Program-made: the position numbers and the translations under genes | From: Brevibacterium jeotgali | Lineage (GTDB): Bacteria > Actinomycetota > Actinomycetes > Actinomycetales > Brevibacteriaceae | Length of the DNA: 64,000 bases | Direction of reading: 5' to 3' | Assembly (NCBI RefSeq): GCF_900169175.1 | Contig: NZ_FXZM01000008.1 | Location: 1-64,000, forward strand | Shown here: positions 20,405-31,074 of the stretch, piece by piece | How positions within the stretch are numbered: the first letter of the stretch is position 1 | Layout of the letters: each line of letters starts with the position of its first letter | Notes under the pieces: generated by a model | What the model was told of the DNA's origin: nothing | The model's input: only the letters and a program-made list of their open reading frames with translations | Databases searched by the model: none

Positions 20405-22116
20405 CCGAGCAGGCACCCATCCCAGCACCGGTTCCGGGGACGAACCCGGCTGACGCGGCGTACGCCAACGGCGGACTCGCCGTCGTCGCGGCACTGGCCG
20501 CGCACGGCGTGGACACGGTGTTCGGGATCCCCGGCACGCACAACCTCGAGTTCTACCGGCACCTCGACCGGTTCGGCATCCGCGCGGTCACCCCGCGCCA
20601 CGAACAGGGCGCCGGCTACGCCGCGGACGGCTACTACGTGGTGTCCGGACGTCCCGGCGTCGTCCTCACGACCTCGGGCCCGGGCCTCACCAACGTCGTC
20701 ACAGCGGCGGCGACCGCCTACGCGGAGTCACGGCCCATGCTCATCCTGTCCCCCGGCGTGCCGACCGGACTGGAGCGGGCCGATGTCGGCATGCTGCACG
20801 AGACCAAGGACTCCTCCGGCGCGCTCAGCCATCTGCTGGTCGCAGCGCATCGGACGCGGACGGCGGAGGGCGCGGCCCAGGCAGTCGCGGACGCCTTCGC
20901 GCTCTTCGCCGGGTCCCGCCCCGGGCCCGTCCACATCGAGGTCCCGCTGGACGTGCTCGAAGGCGGGTGGCACGGCACGACCGCATCCCCGTGGCCTCCC
21001 CGCTCGCGTCCCCTCGATGAGGACGCGGTGGACACCGCCGCCGAGGCCCTGGCCGGGTCCGTCCGCCCGCTCATCGTCGCGGGCGGCGGGGCACGCGGCG
21101 CCGCTGCGCAGATCACGGCACTCGCCGAGGCGCTCGGCGCGCCCGTCGCGACGACGGCGAACGGCAAGGGCATCCTGGACGAGACGCACCCCCTCGCCGT
21201 CGGTGCGAACGTCCGCTGGCCCTCGGTGCAGCAGGCGTCGCGCGATGCCGACGTGCTGCTGGTCGTGGGCACGGAGATCGCGGATTCGGACCTGTGGGGC
21301 GGACTCATCGGCGACCAGGACCTCGCCGGCGCAGAGGGCCGATCGCAGACGGTGATCCGCTGCGACATCGACCCGGACCAGCTGCACAAGAACCTCCGGG
21401 GCGACGTGCTCGTCCTGGGAGACGCGAACGCCTTCACGGACGGGCTGCGTGCACGTCTGGGCGCCCGCGGCGCCGCGGGCGGTCGCGAAGACGGTGCAGA
21501 CCGCGCCGCGGGCGGTCGCGAAGACGGTGCAGACCGCGCCGCGGCCCTGCGACGGGAGGTCGCACGCGAATTCGACTCGACCCAGATCGGCGCGCGCGTG
21601 ACAGCGCTCGTGCAGGAGGCGGCGGGCCACGACGTCATCGTCTCCGGCGACTCATCGCGCGTCACCTACGACGGGTCCGTCCACGCGCTCGTCGCCCGGA
21701 CACCGGATCAGCTGCTCTACATGCCCGGCTACGCGACGCTCGGCTACGGCATCCCGGCCGCGATCGGCGGAAGACTCGCCGCACCCGGCCGGCCGGTCGT
21801 GTGCATCGTGGGCGACGGTGCGGCGATGTTCGCGATCCAGGAGATCGTCACGGCAGTCGAACTGGCGCTGCCGATCCCCTTCGTGATCGTCGACAACGGC
21901 GGGTACCAGGAGATCGAGCACCAGATGGTGGAGCGCGGCATCAGTCCCTTCGCCGTCCGCCTCCATCAGCCGGACTTCGCACTGCTCGCCGAATCGATGG
22001 GCGCGCACGGAGTCGAGGTCGCGCACACGGACCTCGACGAGCACCTGCCGGGGGCGATCCGGGCCGCGCTCGCAGCGGACCGACCGACCATCGTCCACAT
22101 CCGCGTGGGCGCCTGA
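20401..22116 (+). CDS. ThDP-dependent decarboxylase-like enzyme (acetolactate-synthase superfamily; possible 2-ketoarginine decarboxylase)
   Basis: A 571-residue enzyme with the three-domain ThDP architecture. The N-terminal Pyr domain has [16 protein letters not shown] and the cofactor-activating Glu in [13 protein letters not shown]. The central Rossmann-like domain has [13 protein letters not shown]. The PP domain has [32 protein letters not shown] in its Mg/ThDP motif (GDG ... N). It is translationally coupled to the ureohydrolase. A 33-bp in-frame tandem duplication inserts 11 residues between the central and PP domains. Acetolactate synthase itself is less likely, since no small subunit or ilv gene adjoins. 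Confidence 0.85.
   Translation: MTEQAPIPAPVPGTNPADAAYANGGLAVVAALAAHGVDTVFGIPGTHNLEFYRHLDRFGIRAVTPRHEQGAGYAADGYYVVSGRPGVVLTTSGPGLTNVVTAAATAYAESRPMLILSPGVPTGLERADVGMLHETKDSSGALSHLLVAAHRTRTAEGAAQAVADAFALFAGSRPGPVHIEVPLDVLEGGWHGTTASPWPPRSRPLDEDAVDTAAEALAGSVRPLIVAGGGARGAAAQITALAEALGAPVATTANGKGILDETHPLAVGANVRWPSVQQASRDADVLLVVGTEIADSDLWGGLIGDQDLAGAEGRSQTVIRCDIDPDQLHKNLRGDVLVLGDANAFTDGLRARLGARGAAGGREDGADRAAGGREDGADRAAALRREVAREFDSTQIGARVTALVQEAAGHDVIVSGDSSRVTYDGSVHALVARTPDQLLYMPGYATLGYGIPAAIGGRLAAPGRPVVCIVGDGAAMFAIQEIVTAVELALPIPFVIVDNGGYQEIEHQMVERGISPFAVRLHQPDFALLAESMGAHGVEVAHTDLDEHLPGAIRAALAADRPTIVHIRVGA
21472..21543 (+). repeat. In-frame 33-bp tandem repeat within the ThDP enzyme gene
   Basis: Two identical 33-nt units (21472-21504, 21505-21537) and a 6-nt partial third encode [11 protein letters not shown] twice plus AA. 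The repeat lies in the linker before the PP domain, so it probably only lengthens a loop. Confidence 0.92.
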
Positions 22117-22192
22117 GCAGCGCAGCGCACCCGCATCATCTGACAGCCTGACCGACCGGTTCGCCGGTCCCGGAAGCGAACGGAACCCGCGC

Positions 22193-23854
22193 ATGGACAT
22201 CGCAGTCGTTCTCGTCTACCTCGTCGCCATGATCGGCTTCGGCATCTGGGGGCTGCGTCGCGCCCGCAGCCAGGAGGACTACCTCGTCGCGGGCCGTCGA
22301 CTGGGACCGATCATGTACACCGGCACCCTCGCCGCGGTCGTGCTGGGCGGAGCATCGACCGTGGGCGGCGTGGGACTGGGCTACGAGTTCGGGCTGTCAG
22401 GGATGTGGCTGGTCTTCTGCATCGGCCTCGGCATCATCGCCCTGAGCCACTTCTTCGCGCCGAAGATCCAGCGACTGGAGATCTACACCGTCTCCCAGAT
22501 GCTCGAACTGCGCTACGGACGCGGGTCCCGCCAGGTGTCCGGGATCATCATGTCCGCGTACGGGCTCATGATCGCCACGACCTCGACCGTCGCCTACGGG
22601 AGCATCTTCCACGCACTGCTGGGCATCGACAGGATCCCGGCGATCCTGCTGGGCGGCTCCGTCGTCGTCATCTACTCGATGCTCGGCGGGATGTGGTCGA
22701 TCACGCTCACGGACTTCGTGCAGTTCGTCGTCCAGACGATCGGCATCTTCCTGGTCCTCCTGCCCCTCGTCATCGTCCAGGCAGGTGGGTTCTCCGAGAT
22801 CGGCGCGACGCTGGGTCCGGACGCGTTCGACCCCGTGGGGATCGGCGGGTCGACGATCCTCACGTACTTCCTCATCTACACGCTGGGCCTGCTCATCGGT
22901 CAGGACATCTGGCAGCGGGTCTTCACCGCCCGGTCCCCCGGTATCGCCCGCTGGGCGGGTCTGACGACCGGTGTCTACTGTCTGCTCTACGCCGTCGCGG
23001 GAGCCCTCATCGGAACCGCCGCCCAGGTGCTGGTCCCCGGCATCGAGGTCAGCGATGACGTCTTCACCGCCGTCGTCGATCATTCGATGGTCCCTCTGCT
23101 CGCGGGATTCGTGCTGGCGGCGGCACTCGCCGCGGTCATGTCGACGGCCTCCGGCGCACTGATCGCCGGCTCCACCGTCTTCCGCCAGGACATCATCGAG
23201 CAGTGGCGCGGACGCCGAACCGGTGTCGCACAGGACCTGGGCGGTGTCGACGAGTCCGACGACCGGGTGGGGGCATCCCGGATCTGGCTGGTCATCTTCG
23301 GCATCGCGAGCATGGGGCTCGCAGTCATCATGCCGAGCGTCGTCGAAGCGCTCACGGTCGCCTACAACATCCTGGTCGCGGGTCTCCTCATCCCGATCCT
23401 CGGCGGCCTCGTGTTCCGCCGCGGAACGATCGTGGGGGTGATGGCCGGCATGATCGCAGGCACCGTCACCACCGTCGTCATGATGATCGCGGCGGGGATC
23501 TTCGCGGATTCGCCCATCTACCTGGGCCTCGCCGCGTCGATCATCGCCTACCTCGTGGGCTCGTTCGCCTCGCGCCCCACCCCGGAGCCCGTGCTGTCCG
23601 CCTGGGACGAGCGACTGCGCCGCAGACGGAGGGTGAGCCCGGCGATCACGGCAGCCACGAGCATGAGGACCGCGGCGATCGAGGACGTGACGACGACCCC
23701 GGAGTCGAAGGCGCTGCGGGCGGACTCGAGCAGATCCTCACCCAGCGGAGCAGGCAGCGTCGAGGCCACCTCGACCGCGCCGCCCAGTGTCTCTCCCGCC
23801 GCAGCCGCATCAGCGGCAGGCACACCGCCCGGAATCTCGACGTGTGAACGGTAG
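22193..23854 (+). CDS. Sodium:solute symporter (SSS family)
   Basis: A polytopic Na+-coupled transporter with about 13 helices. The family hallmarks are ARSQEDYLVAGRRLG near the N-terminus, GTLAAVVLGGASTVGGVGLGYEFGLSG, LTDFVQFVVQTIG and AAALAAVMSTASGALIAGS, which carries Na-site Ser/Thr residues. It follows the ureohydrolase/ThDP pair by 76 nt, so it may import their substrate (a guanidino or amino acid). At 553 residues it is longer than usual: after LSAWDERLRR the last roughly 75 residues are low-complexity and antisense to the end of the convergent exporter gene. Confidence 0.88.
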   Translation: MDIAVVLVYLVAMIGFGIWGLRRARSQEDYLVAGRRLGPIMYTGTLAAVVLGGASTVGGVGLGYEFGLSGMWLVFCIGLGIIALSHFFAPKIQRLEIYTVSQMLELRYGRGSRQVSGIIMSAYGLMIATTSTVAYGSIFHALLGIDRIPAILLGGSVVVIYSMLGGMWSITLTDFVQFVVQTIGIFLVLLPLVIVQAGGFSEIGATLGPDAFDPVGIGGSTILTYFLIYTLGLLIGQDIWQRVFTARSPGIARWAGLTTGVYCLLYAVAGALIGTAAQVLVPGIEVSDDVFTAVVDHSMVPLLAGFVLAAALAAVMSTASGALIAGSTVFRQDIIEQWRGRRTGVAQDLGGVDESDDRVGASRIWLVIFGIASMGLAVIMPSVVEALTVAYNILVAGLLIPILGGLVFRRGTIVGVMAGMIAGTVTTVVMMIAAGIFADSPIYLGLAASIIAYLVGSFASRPTPEPVLSAWDERLRRRRRVSPAITAATSMRTAAIEDVTTTPESKALRADSSRSSPSGAGSVEATSTAPPSVSPAAAASAAGTPPGISTCER

Positions 23855-25149
23855 GCGGCGGTGAGCACGCTGCCCAGCACCGCCGTGCCCAGGACCGCTC
23901 CGCCTTCGTAGGCGGTCTCCGAGATCGCCGAGGCCGCGCCCGCCTTGTGCGCCGGCACCGCTGACAGGATGACGTCGTTCGAGATCGTCTCCGCCATCCC
24001 CACGCCCGCGCCCAGGATCGCGAAGGCGATGAGCAGTCCCAGGTCGGACCCGGCGTGGCCGCTCACGAGGATCACGCCGTACCCCACCGCGTTCAGCAGC
24101 AGTCCACCGGAGACGACGGCCGCGGGGGTGAACACCCGCACCAGCCACACGGCGGTGAGCCCTGCGACGATCGTGACCGCGAGGCCGGGCAGCAGGAAGA
24201 GCCCTGCCTCCAGCGGGCTGCGCCCGCTCACCAGCTGCAGATGCTGCGAGATGAAGAAGAGGAACCCGACCAGGGAGAACACGCTCAGCAGGTTCGCCGC
24301 CAGGGCACCGCTGAACGCGGGGACGGTGAACAGCCGCACGTCGAGCATGGGACGCGAGCGCCGCAGCTGCCGGCGGACGAAGAGCGCGCCGCTGACCAGC
24401 CCCACGAGGACTGCCGCTGCCGAGGCCCCTGTCACCCCCGCGTACGCGACGTCCTTGACGGCCCACACGATGGGAGCCATCGTCGCCATGACGAGGACGA
24501 TGCTCGCCGGATCGATGGGGCTGGGATCCGGGTCCCTGGATTCGGGGATCAGCCACAGGCCCAGCGCCAGGAGCGGGATGAGGACCGGCACGGCCAGCAG
24601 CAGCACGGAACCCCACCAGAAGTGCTCGAGCAGGACACCGCCCACGATGGGGCCCAGTGCCGCACCGCCGGAGAACCCGGCGGCCCACACCGCGATCGCC
24701 GTGCGCCGCTCCGTGGGATCGGCGAAGACGTTGCGGATGATCGACAGGGTCGCGGGCATCAGCATCGCCCCGAAGAACCCCAGCGCGGCGCGGGCGACGA
24801 TGAGTGCGGCCGCGGTCGGCGCGAACGCCGCGCACGCGGAGACGACGGCGAAGCCCAGACCGCCGACCATGAGCAGCCGGCGCCGACCGACGGAGTCTCC
24901 CAGGCTCCCCATCGGCACGAGGAGCCCCGCGAGCACCAGCGGGTAGGCGTCGACGATCCACAGCAGCTGCGCCCCCGACGGCGAGAGGGCCGCGGAGATC
25001 CCCGGCAGTGCGAAGGCGAGCACGGTGTTGTCGACCGCGATGAGGATCACCGGGAGCATGAGGACGGCCAGCGCGGCCCAGCGTCGGCGCACCGTCAGAG
25101 TGGGGGCGGTGCTGGACGTCGAGTTCGTCGTCGGTGCGGTGGCGGACAT
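23548..25149 (-). CDS. MFS drug exporter, DHA2 (14-TMS) family
   Basis: A 533-residue H+-coupled multidrug efflux protein of the EmrB/QacA/SmvA type. Motif D1 is in LIAVDNTVLAFALPGIS, motif A in GSLGDSVGRRRLLMVGG, and motif C-like glycines in WAAGFSGGAALGPIVGGVLLEHF. Start at 25149 (GGAG upstream); a longer in-frame reading covers the intergenic operator and is rejected. Divergent from a TetR gene, the common arrangement for repressed exporters. Its 3' end overlaps the symporter gene by 307 nt on the opposite strand. Confidence 0.92.
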   Translation of the reverse strand: MSATAPTTNSTSSTAPTLTVRRRWAALAVLMLPVILIAVDNTVLAFALPGISAALSPSGAQLLWIVDAYPLVLAGLLVPMGSLGDSVGRRRLLMVGGLGFAVVSACAAFAPTAAALIVARAALGFFGAMLMPATLSIIRNVFADPTERRTAIAVWAAGFSGGAALGPIVGGVLLEHFWWGSVLLLAVPVLIPLLALGLWLIPESRDPDPSPIDPASIVLVMATMAPIVWAVKDVAYAGVTGASAAAVLVGLVSGALFVRRQLRRSRPMLDVRLFTVPAFSGALAANLLSVFSLVGFLFFISQHLQLVSGRSPLEAGLFLLPGLAVTIVAGLTAVWLVRVFTPAAVVSGGLLLNAVGYGVILVSGHAGSDLGLLIAFAILGAGVGMAETISNDVILSAVPAHKAGAASAISETAYEGGAVLGTAVLGSVLTAAYRSHVEIPGGVPAADAAAAGETLGGAVEVASTLPAPLGEDLLESARSAFDSGVVVTSSIAAVLMLVAAVIAGLTLRLRRSRSSQADSTGSGVGREANEPTR

Positions 25150-25199
25150 GATGCTCCGTGGTGAGGCGTGGAAGGTGGGCGGCGGCCCGAACAGCACAA

Positions 25200-25215
25200 T
25201 ACCGTCCAGCCGGTA
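25200..25215. promoter_or_regulatory. Candidate TetR operator between exporter and regulator
   Basis: Inverted repeat TACCG-6 nt-CGGTA in the 128-bp divergent gap, overlapping a -10-like TACAGT toward the regulator gene. Size and position fit a TetR dimer site. Confidence 0.5.
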
Positions 25216-25277
25216 CAGTCGCGACGAGGGGTTCGTCACACGGACGGCCCGCTCCCGCGTCCGATAGGGTCGCACCC

Positions 25278-25826
25278 ATGACCACGGCACGCGAAGGACT
25301 CCTCGATGCACTCGAGGAGATCCTCATCGACGAGGGCGAGCGCGCGGCGACGCTCGACGCCGTCGCCGCACGGGCACGCGTGTCCAAGGGCGGCCTGCTC
25401 TACCACTTCGCGTCGAAGGCCGCGCTGGTCGGCGGGCTCATCGCACGGCTGCGGGAGCGGGCGGAGGTCGATGCCCACGAGATGCGCGACGCACCGGAGG
25501 GCTCCGCGGCCCACTACGTGCGGACGTCTGCCGAGGTCGACTCCGCCTTCGACCGGACGCTGCTCGCAGCGCTCCGCCTGTCCCTGGGCACCGATTCCCG
25601 CGTCTCGGAGGCCCTCCAGGAGATCCGAGCCCGCTGGCTGCGCCTCATCACCGACGACGTGGGTGACGACGACGTCGCCCGTGCGGTCCTCCTCATGGGC
25701 GACGGCCTCTACTCCGCGTCACTCGCAGCCGATTCGCCCACCGCGGCCCTGGCCACCACGGACGCGGACCGCGATGCCGAAGCGCTGCTGCGCGTCGTCG
25801 ATCGTCTGCGCGGACAGACGCCCTGA
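25278..25826 (+). CDS. TetR-family transcriptional regulator
   Basis: A 182-residue repressor. The N-terminal HTH reads TLDAVAARARVSKGGLLYHFASKAALVGGL (about residues 23-52), the canonical TetR helix-turn-helix with the YHF signature. The C-terminal effector domain is divergent. Start at 25278 directly precedes the HTH at the usual distance; longer upstream readings cross the intergenic region. Probably represses the divergent DHA2 exporter and itself through the TACCG repeat. Confidence 0.92.
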   Translation: MTTAREGLLDALEEILIDEGERAATLDAVAARARVSKGGLLYHFASKAALVGGLIARLRERAEVDAHEMRDAPEGSAAHYVRTSAEVDSAFDRTLLAALRLSLGTDSRVSEALQEIRARWLRLITDDVGDDDVARAVLLMGDGLYSASLAADSPTAALATTDADRDAEALLRVVDRLRGQTP

Positions 25827-25875
25827 CGCTCGGGACGCGGCGGCCGTACCAGAGCAGCAGGCCCGCGACACGCAG

Positions 25876-25907
25876 CGGCCCGGTGGAGGATGTCCTCCAC
25901 CGGGCCG
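25876..25907. terminator. Bidirectional terminator hairpin
   Basis: A stem of 13-15 bp (CGGCCCGGTGGAGGA and its complement) with a very short loop, between the convergent TetR (+) and alcohol dehydrogenase (-) genes. Confidence 0.8.
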
Positions 25908-25962
25908 TACCACGTCGCTGCCGCGGAGCGCCCGTCCTGCTCGCTGCCCGGCCGCGACCTGT

Positions 25963-26982
25963 TCAGTACTCGACGACGACGCGCCCGTCGATCTTGCCGT
26001 GCCTCATCTCGTCGAGGACCGCGTTGATATCGCCGAGCGGCCGCTTCGTGAACGTCGGGCGGATCTTGCCCGCCGCATAGAAGTCGAGCGCCTCGACCAT
26101 GTCCTGACGCGTGCCGACGATCGAACCGCGGATCGTCAGTCCTTTGAGGACGATGTCGAAGATCGGGGCCGGGAACTCACCGGGCGGCAGACCGTTGAAC
26201 ACGATCGTCCCGCCGCGACGCGTCATCGCGATGGCCTGGCCGAAGGCGTCCTTGTGCACCGCGGTGACGAGGACGGCGTGCGCACCGCCGATCGCTTCCT
26301 GCACGGCCGCCGCGGGGTCACCGTCCATCGCGTTCACGACGACTTCGGCACCGTGCTTCTTCGCGAGCGCCAGCTTGTCGTCCGCGATGTCGACCGCGAC
26401 GACGCGCAGCCCCATGGCGACCGCGTACTGGACGGCGATGTGGCCCAGTCCGCCGATCCCGGAGATGACGACCCACTGCCCCGGTCGCGCTTCCGTCCGC
26501 TTGAGTCCCTTGTACACCGTCACTCCGGCGCACAGCACCGGTGCGATCTCTGCCGGATCCGACCCTTCCGGGATGATCGCGGCGTACTGGGCGTCGACCA
26601 GCATGTACTCGCCGAACGATCCGTCCGTGGAATAGCCGCCGTTGTGCTGCTGCTCGCACAGCGTCTCCCAGCCCTGGCGGCAGTGCTCGCACTCACCGCA
26701 GGCCGACCACAGCCACGCGTTGCCGACCATCTGACCGACTTCGAGGTTCGTGACGCCCTCTCCCAGCTCCTCGACGATGCCCACACCCTCGTGGCCCGGC
26801 ACCAGCGGAAGCTTGGGCTTCACCGGCCAGTCGCCCTCCAGCGCGTGGAGGTCCGTGTGGCAGACGCCGGTGGCGATGACCTTCACCAGCGCCTGGCCCC
26901 GTCCGGGTGTGGGCCTCTGCGTCTCCCCCACGGCCAGTTCATGTCCGAAGTCTTCAACGATCGCTGCCTGCATTGCGTTCAT
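25963..26982 (-). CDS. adhP: Zinc-dependent alcohol dehydrogenase (AdhP type)
   Basis: A 339-residue medium-chain dehydrogenase. It has the catalytic-Zn site (GVCHTDLHALEGDW, GHEGVGIVEELGEGV), the structural-Zn Cys cluster SACGECEHCRQGWETLC, and the NAD-binding GIGGLGHIAVQYA with an acidic D at the end of beta-2 (VAVDI), favouring NAD+. It likely interconverts ethanol or a short primary alcohol with the aldehyde. It is 58 nt downstream of the aldehyde dehydrogenase gene, so alcohol is oxidised to acid by the pair. AGGAGC precedes the start. Confidence 0.94.
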   Translation of the reverse strand: MNAMQAAIVEDFGHELAVGETQRPTPGRGQALVKVIATGVCHTDLHALEGDWPVKPKLPLVPGHEGVGIVEELGEGVTNLEVGQMVGNAWLWSACGECEHCRQGWETLCEQQHNGGYSTDGSFGEYMLVDAQYAAIIPEGSDPAEIAPVLCAGVTVYKGLKRTEARPGQWVVISGIGGLGHIAVQYAVAMGLRVVAVDIADDKLALAKKHGAEVVVNAMDGDPAAAVQEAIGGAHAVLVTAVHKDAFGQAIAMTRRGGTIVFNGLPPGEFPAPIFDIVLKGLTIRGSIVGTRQDMVEALDFYAAGKIRPTFTKRPLGDINAVLDEMRHGKIDGRVVVEY

Positions 26983-27040
26983 GCTCCTGCTCCCTGAGAA
27001 TCGCTCGTCACTGAGTTTTCCGTGTGCGTGATCACAGGGC

Positions 27041-28564
<1,524 letters not shown>

Positions 28565-28667
28565 GTCGGCCTCCTCCTTCTGCACGTCACTGTGCGTTCG
28601 AGTGTCCCGGCGGCGGGGTTGCGGACCTGCCCGATCCGCCGGCCTGTGACTCCACAGTAGGACTCGT

Positions 28668-28680
28668 TCCGTTGCACGGA
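28668..28680. promoter_or_regulatory. Candidate activator site upstream of the aldehyde dehydrogenase
   Basis: Small inverted repeat TCCGT-TGC-ACGGA; on the minus strand GCAACG also occurs twice, 11 nt apart start to start (28674-28690 region). It lies 104 nt upstream of the ALDH start, a suitable position for the neighbouring GAF regulator. A TACTGT -10-like string lies between it and the gene. Confidence 0.4.
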
Positions 28681-28747
28681 CGTTGCGTGGATCACAGGAG
28701 CCCGAGGAGACGCATCGGCGCACCGGCCCGTCGCGGGGAGAGCCGCG

Positions 28748-30178
28748 TCAGCCTGCGCCGAGCTCCGACTCGATCGCGTCCAGCCGTGCGACGGCGGCGG
28801 CGCGGCGGATGTCGTCTGCGGGCAGCAGCTGCAGGGCGAGCATCCACGCCTCGCGGTCGTCCTGGGCATCCTGCCGTCGCAGGTAGGTCCAGAGGAGATC
28901 GTGGTCTGCGAACTGCATGACCGCCTCGCGCAGCTGGGAGCACAGCACCGAGCGGATCCGCTCCGCCTCCGGCGCGAACGACGACGGCAGGACCTCACCG
29001 CGACAGAACCGGACAGCGCGGTCCACGTCACCGCCTGCGAGTGCGTCGCGGGCGGCACGGGCGTCCGTGAGCGGCGGGCGCTCACCACCGTCTGCCGACA
29101 CCAGCCGGTAGGGGCGCGACGCGAGCTCGATGGATCCGGCCGATGCCTCCGCGAGCACCCGGCGCAGCCGATGCATCTCGACACGGACGGTCGCCGCCTC
29201 CGGCACCTCGGTGTAGACCATCTCACCCAGCTGCGGACCGGTGAGGCCCTCCTCGTGCCAGTCGAGCAGGGTCATGATCTCCGCGTGCCGCAGACCGATC
29301 TGCTGCTCCCGGCCGCCACTCACCAGCGCGGGGGCCCCCGGCCCCGTGACACGGACGACGGGCACGGCTCCGCCCTCGTGCGGCGGGGCCGCATGAGCCG
29401 CCTGAACCCCTGCGACGGAGAAGCCGGTCTCACCCGCCTCTCCCGCACGCGAGGTGCCGGTCACCACGAGGGCCCCCCGCTCCTCGGCACCGGTCCGCTC
29501 CGGCGACAGGACCGGCACCTGAGCCGCGAGCTCCGCCTCGATCGCCGCCGCGGCGGCGGTGAGGAGCGGGAGGCTCAACGGCGCGACCGCCTCCGAACCC
29601 CCCGTGATGTCGAGGACGCCCAGGAGTGCACGCGTGTGGGGATCCATCAGCGGTACGGCCGTGCAGCTCCACTCGCGGACCGACGGCGAGAAGTGCTCTT
29701 CTCCGACGACGGACGCGGATTCCCCCGTGGCGACGACGATCCCCGGTGCCGAGGTGCCCATGCCGGTCTCCGACCAGTCGGTGCCGACGGCGAAGCCCAT
29801 CGTCTCCGACCGTCGCAGTGCGGAGTGGTCGCCCTCGACCCACAGGAGGCGTCCCTGCGCGTCGCCGATCGCGACGACGAGACCGGTGTCCCGCGCGGGT
29901 TCGATGAGGAGGCGGCGGACGATCGGCAGGGCGTTCGCCAGCGGACCCTCGCTGCGCAGGCGGGCGAGCTCGTCCTGGTCGATGCCCAGGGAGGCCGCCG
30001 CCCGTCCCGTCGGCGGCAGAGCCCCGAGCGACCGCTGCCATGACTCCGTGACGATGCTGCGCACAGTGTGGAGGCCCGCGTCTGACGCGCGCTCGGACAG
30101 CCGGCCGAACGCGCGCGTCACCTCGCGCTGGTACTCGCGGGCGAGGTAGTCCGCGCCCGACGAAGAAGGCTTCTTCAT
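28748..30178 (-). CDS. GAF-domain transcriptional regulator (AcoR-related, without sigma-54 domain)
   Basis: A 476-residue regulator. The N-terminal part has the AcoR-like TESWQRSLGALPPTG and a GAF domain (about residues 75-200, GTDWSETGMGTSAPGIVVATGES, FSPSVREWSCTAVPLMDP, LGVLDITGG). No AAA+ sigma-54 interaction module is present. The C-terminal half has a winged-helix-like region (EIMTLLDWHEEGLTGPQLGEMV, VRVEMHRLRRVL) and a helical tail. It is 183 nt upstream of the aldehyde dehydrogenase, same strand, and probably controls the ALDH/adhP pair in response to an alcohol or aldehyde signal. Start at 30178 chosen from AAAGG upstream. Confidence 0.82.
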   Translation of the reverse strand: MKKPSSSGADYLAREYQREVTRAFGRLSERASDAGLHTVRSIVTESWQRSLGALPPTGRAAASLGIDQDELARLRSEGPLANALPIVRRLLIEPARDTGLVVAIGDAQGRLLWVEGDHSALRRSETMGFAVGTDWSETGMGTSAPGIVVATGESASVVGEEHFSPSVREWSCTAVPLMDPHTRALLGVLDITGGSEAVAPLSLPLLTAAAAAIEAELAAQVPVLSPERTGAEERGALVVTGTSRAGEAGETGFSVAGVQAAHAAPPHEGGAVPVVRVTGPGAPALVSGGREQQIGLRHAEIMTLLDWHEEGLTGPQLGEMVYTEVPEAATVRVEMHRLRRVLAEASAGSIELASRPYRLVSADGGERPPLTDARAARDALAGGDVDRAVRFCRGEVLPSSFAPEAERIRSVLCSQLREAVMQFADHDLLWTYLRRQDAQDDREAWMLALQLLPADDIRRAAAVARLDAIESELGAG

Positions 30179-30261
30179 GCTCGCGGCCTTTCGCAGACGG
30201 ATCCGCCGGTCGCGTCGCTGCGACCGGCCGGATGCGAGCCCCTCCGGGGATGATGCGAACA

Positions 30262-30804
30262 CTAGTCGACTTCCGGTGATGCTTCCATCCGGCGGCCCTC
30301 GCGCAGCCGCACCAGAAGGGGTGACACACGGTAGGGCACCATCGTCCGCATCGAGATGAGTGTCCGGGTGCGCTTGACACCGGGGATCGCGAGGATCCGA
30401 CCCGCGATCCTGTAGAGGTCATCGGCGTCACGGGCGACGACCTGGATCAGAGTGTCGCCTGGACCCGTGATGCCGATGACCTCCAGGACCTCGGGGATCT
30501 GCGCCAGAGCCTCGCCCACGTCGTCGAGACGACGCTGCTTGAGGTTCGCGAGCACGTACGCGCGCAGGGGGTACCCCAGCGCCGCGGTGTCGATGCGGTG
30601 GTCGCTGGGGTGGAGCGCCCCCTCCTCGAGTCGCTTCACCCGTGCGTGCACCGTGTTCCGAGCGACGCTCAGACGGTGGGCGAGCCCTGCGATCGTGGAG
30701 CGGGGCGCCGCCACGAGAGCCAAGAGGATCTTCGCGTCCAGAGCGTCGGCCACCATCCGTCGGCGCCCTCGCCGCGTCGAGTCGACCGCGTCGATGTCTT
30801 CCAC
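30262..30804 (-). CDS. Lrp/AsnC-family transcriptional regulator
   Basis: A 180-residue feast/famine regulator: HTH in ALVAAPRSTIAGLAHRLSVARNTVHARVKRLEEGAL, then a RAM ligand-sensing domain (ALGYPLRAYVLANL, VLEVIGITGPGDTLIQVVARDADDLYRI). The GTG at 30804 is favoured by GGGAGG 6 nt upstream; an in-frame GTG at 30831 lacks a ribosome site. Divergent from a ketoacid dehydrogenase E1-like gene with a perfect palindrome between them. This is the MdeR-MdeB arrangement known from Pseudomonas, which supports amino-acid-responsive control. Confidence 0.92.
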   Translation of the reverse strand: MEDIDAVDSTRRGRRRMVADALDAKILLALVAAPRSTIAGLAHRLSVARNTVHARVKRLEEGALHPSDHRIDTAALGYPLRAYVLANLKQRRLDDVGEALAQIPEVLEVIGITGPGDTLIQVVARDADDLYRIAGRILAIPGVKRTRTLISMRTMVPYRVSPLLVRLREGRRMEASPEVD

Positions 30805-30860
30805 AGCAGGCCTCCCATGCATCGATTCCACCAGACTCAGCCCATCCTGCAGCCGTTTGA

Positions 30861-30899
30861 TTGAGCATACTGCTCAACCTGGCGAGAGGGAGTTGAGCA
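30861..30899. promoter_or_regulatory. Lrp-type operator: perfect palindrome plus half-site
   Basis: TTGAGCA-TAC-TGCTCAA (30861-30877) is a perfect 7-3-7 inverted repeat. A further TTGAGCA half-site starts at 30893, 32 nt after the first. Phased multiple sites suit Lrp octamers. The A/T-rich palindrome stands out in the 270-nt divergent gap. Confidence 0.75.
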
Positions 30900-31074
30900 C
30901 TCTGCATCTTCATGGTTGTGTGAGTCACACGTCGAGGGCATCCGCTTCGGCACCTGCACGACATACCCCGTCTGCACAGCATCCGGACGATCCGTCCCCC
31001 TCCCGCCGGCACACCCACCGGCGGCCCGTTCGGGCCCCTCGGACCAGCTCGTCGTTCGCCACCGGAGGCAGATC

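Noticed and set aside
20401..22116. Acetolactate synthase large subunit (ilvB)
   Set aside because: No small subunit or ilvC adjacent, coupling with a ureohydrolase; superfamily member is safer.
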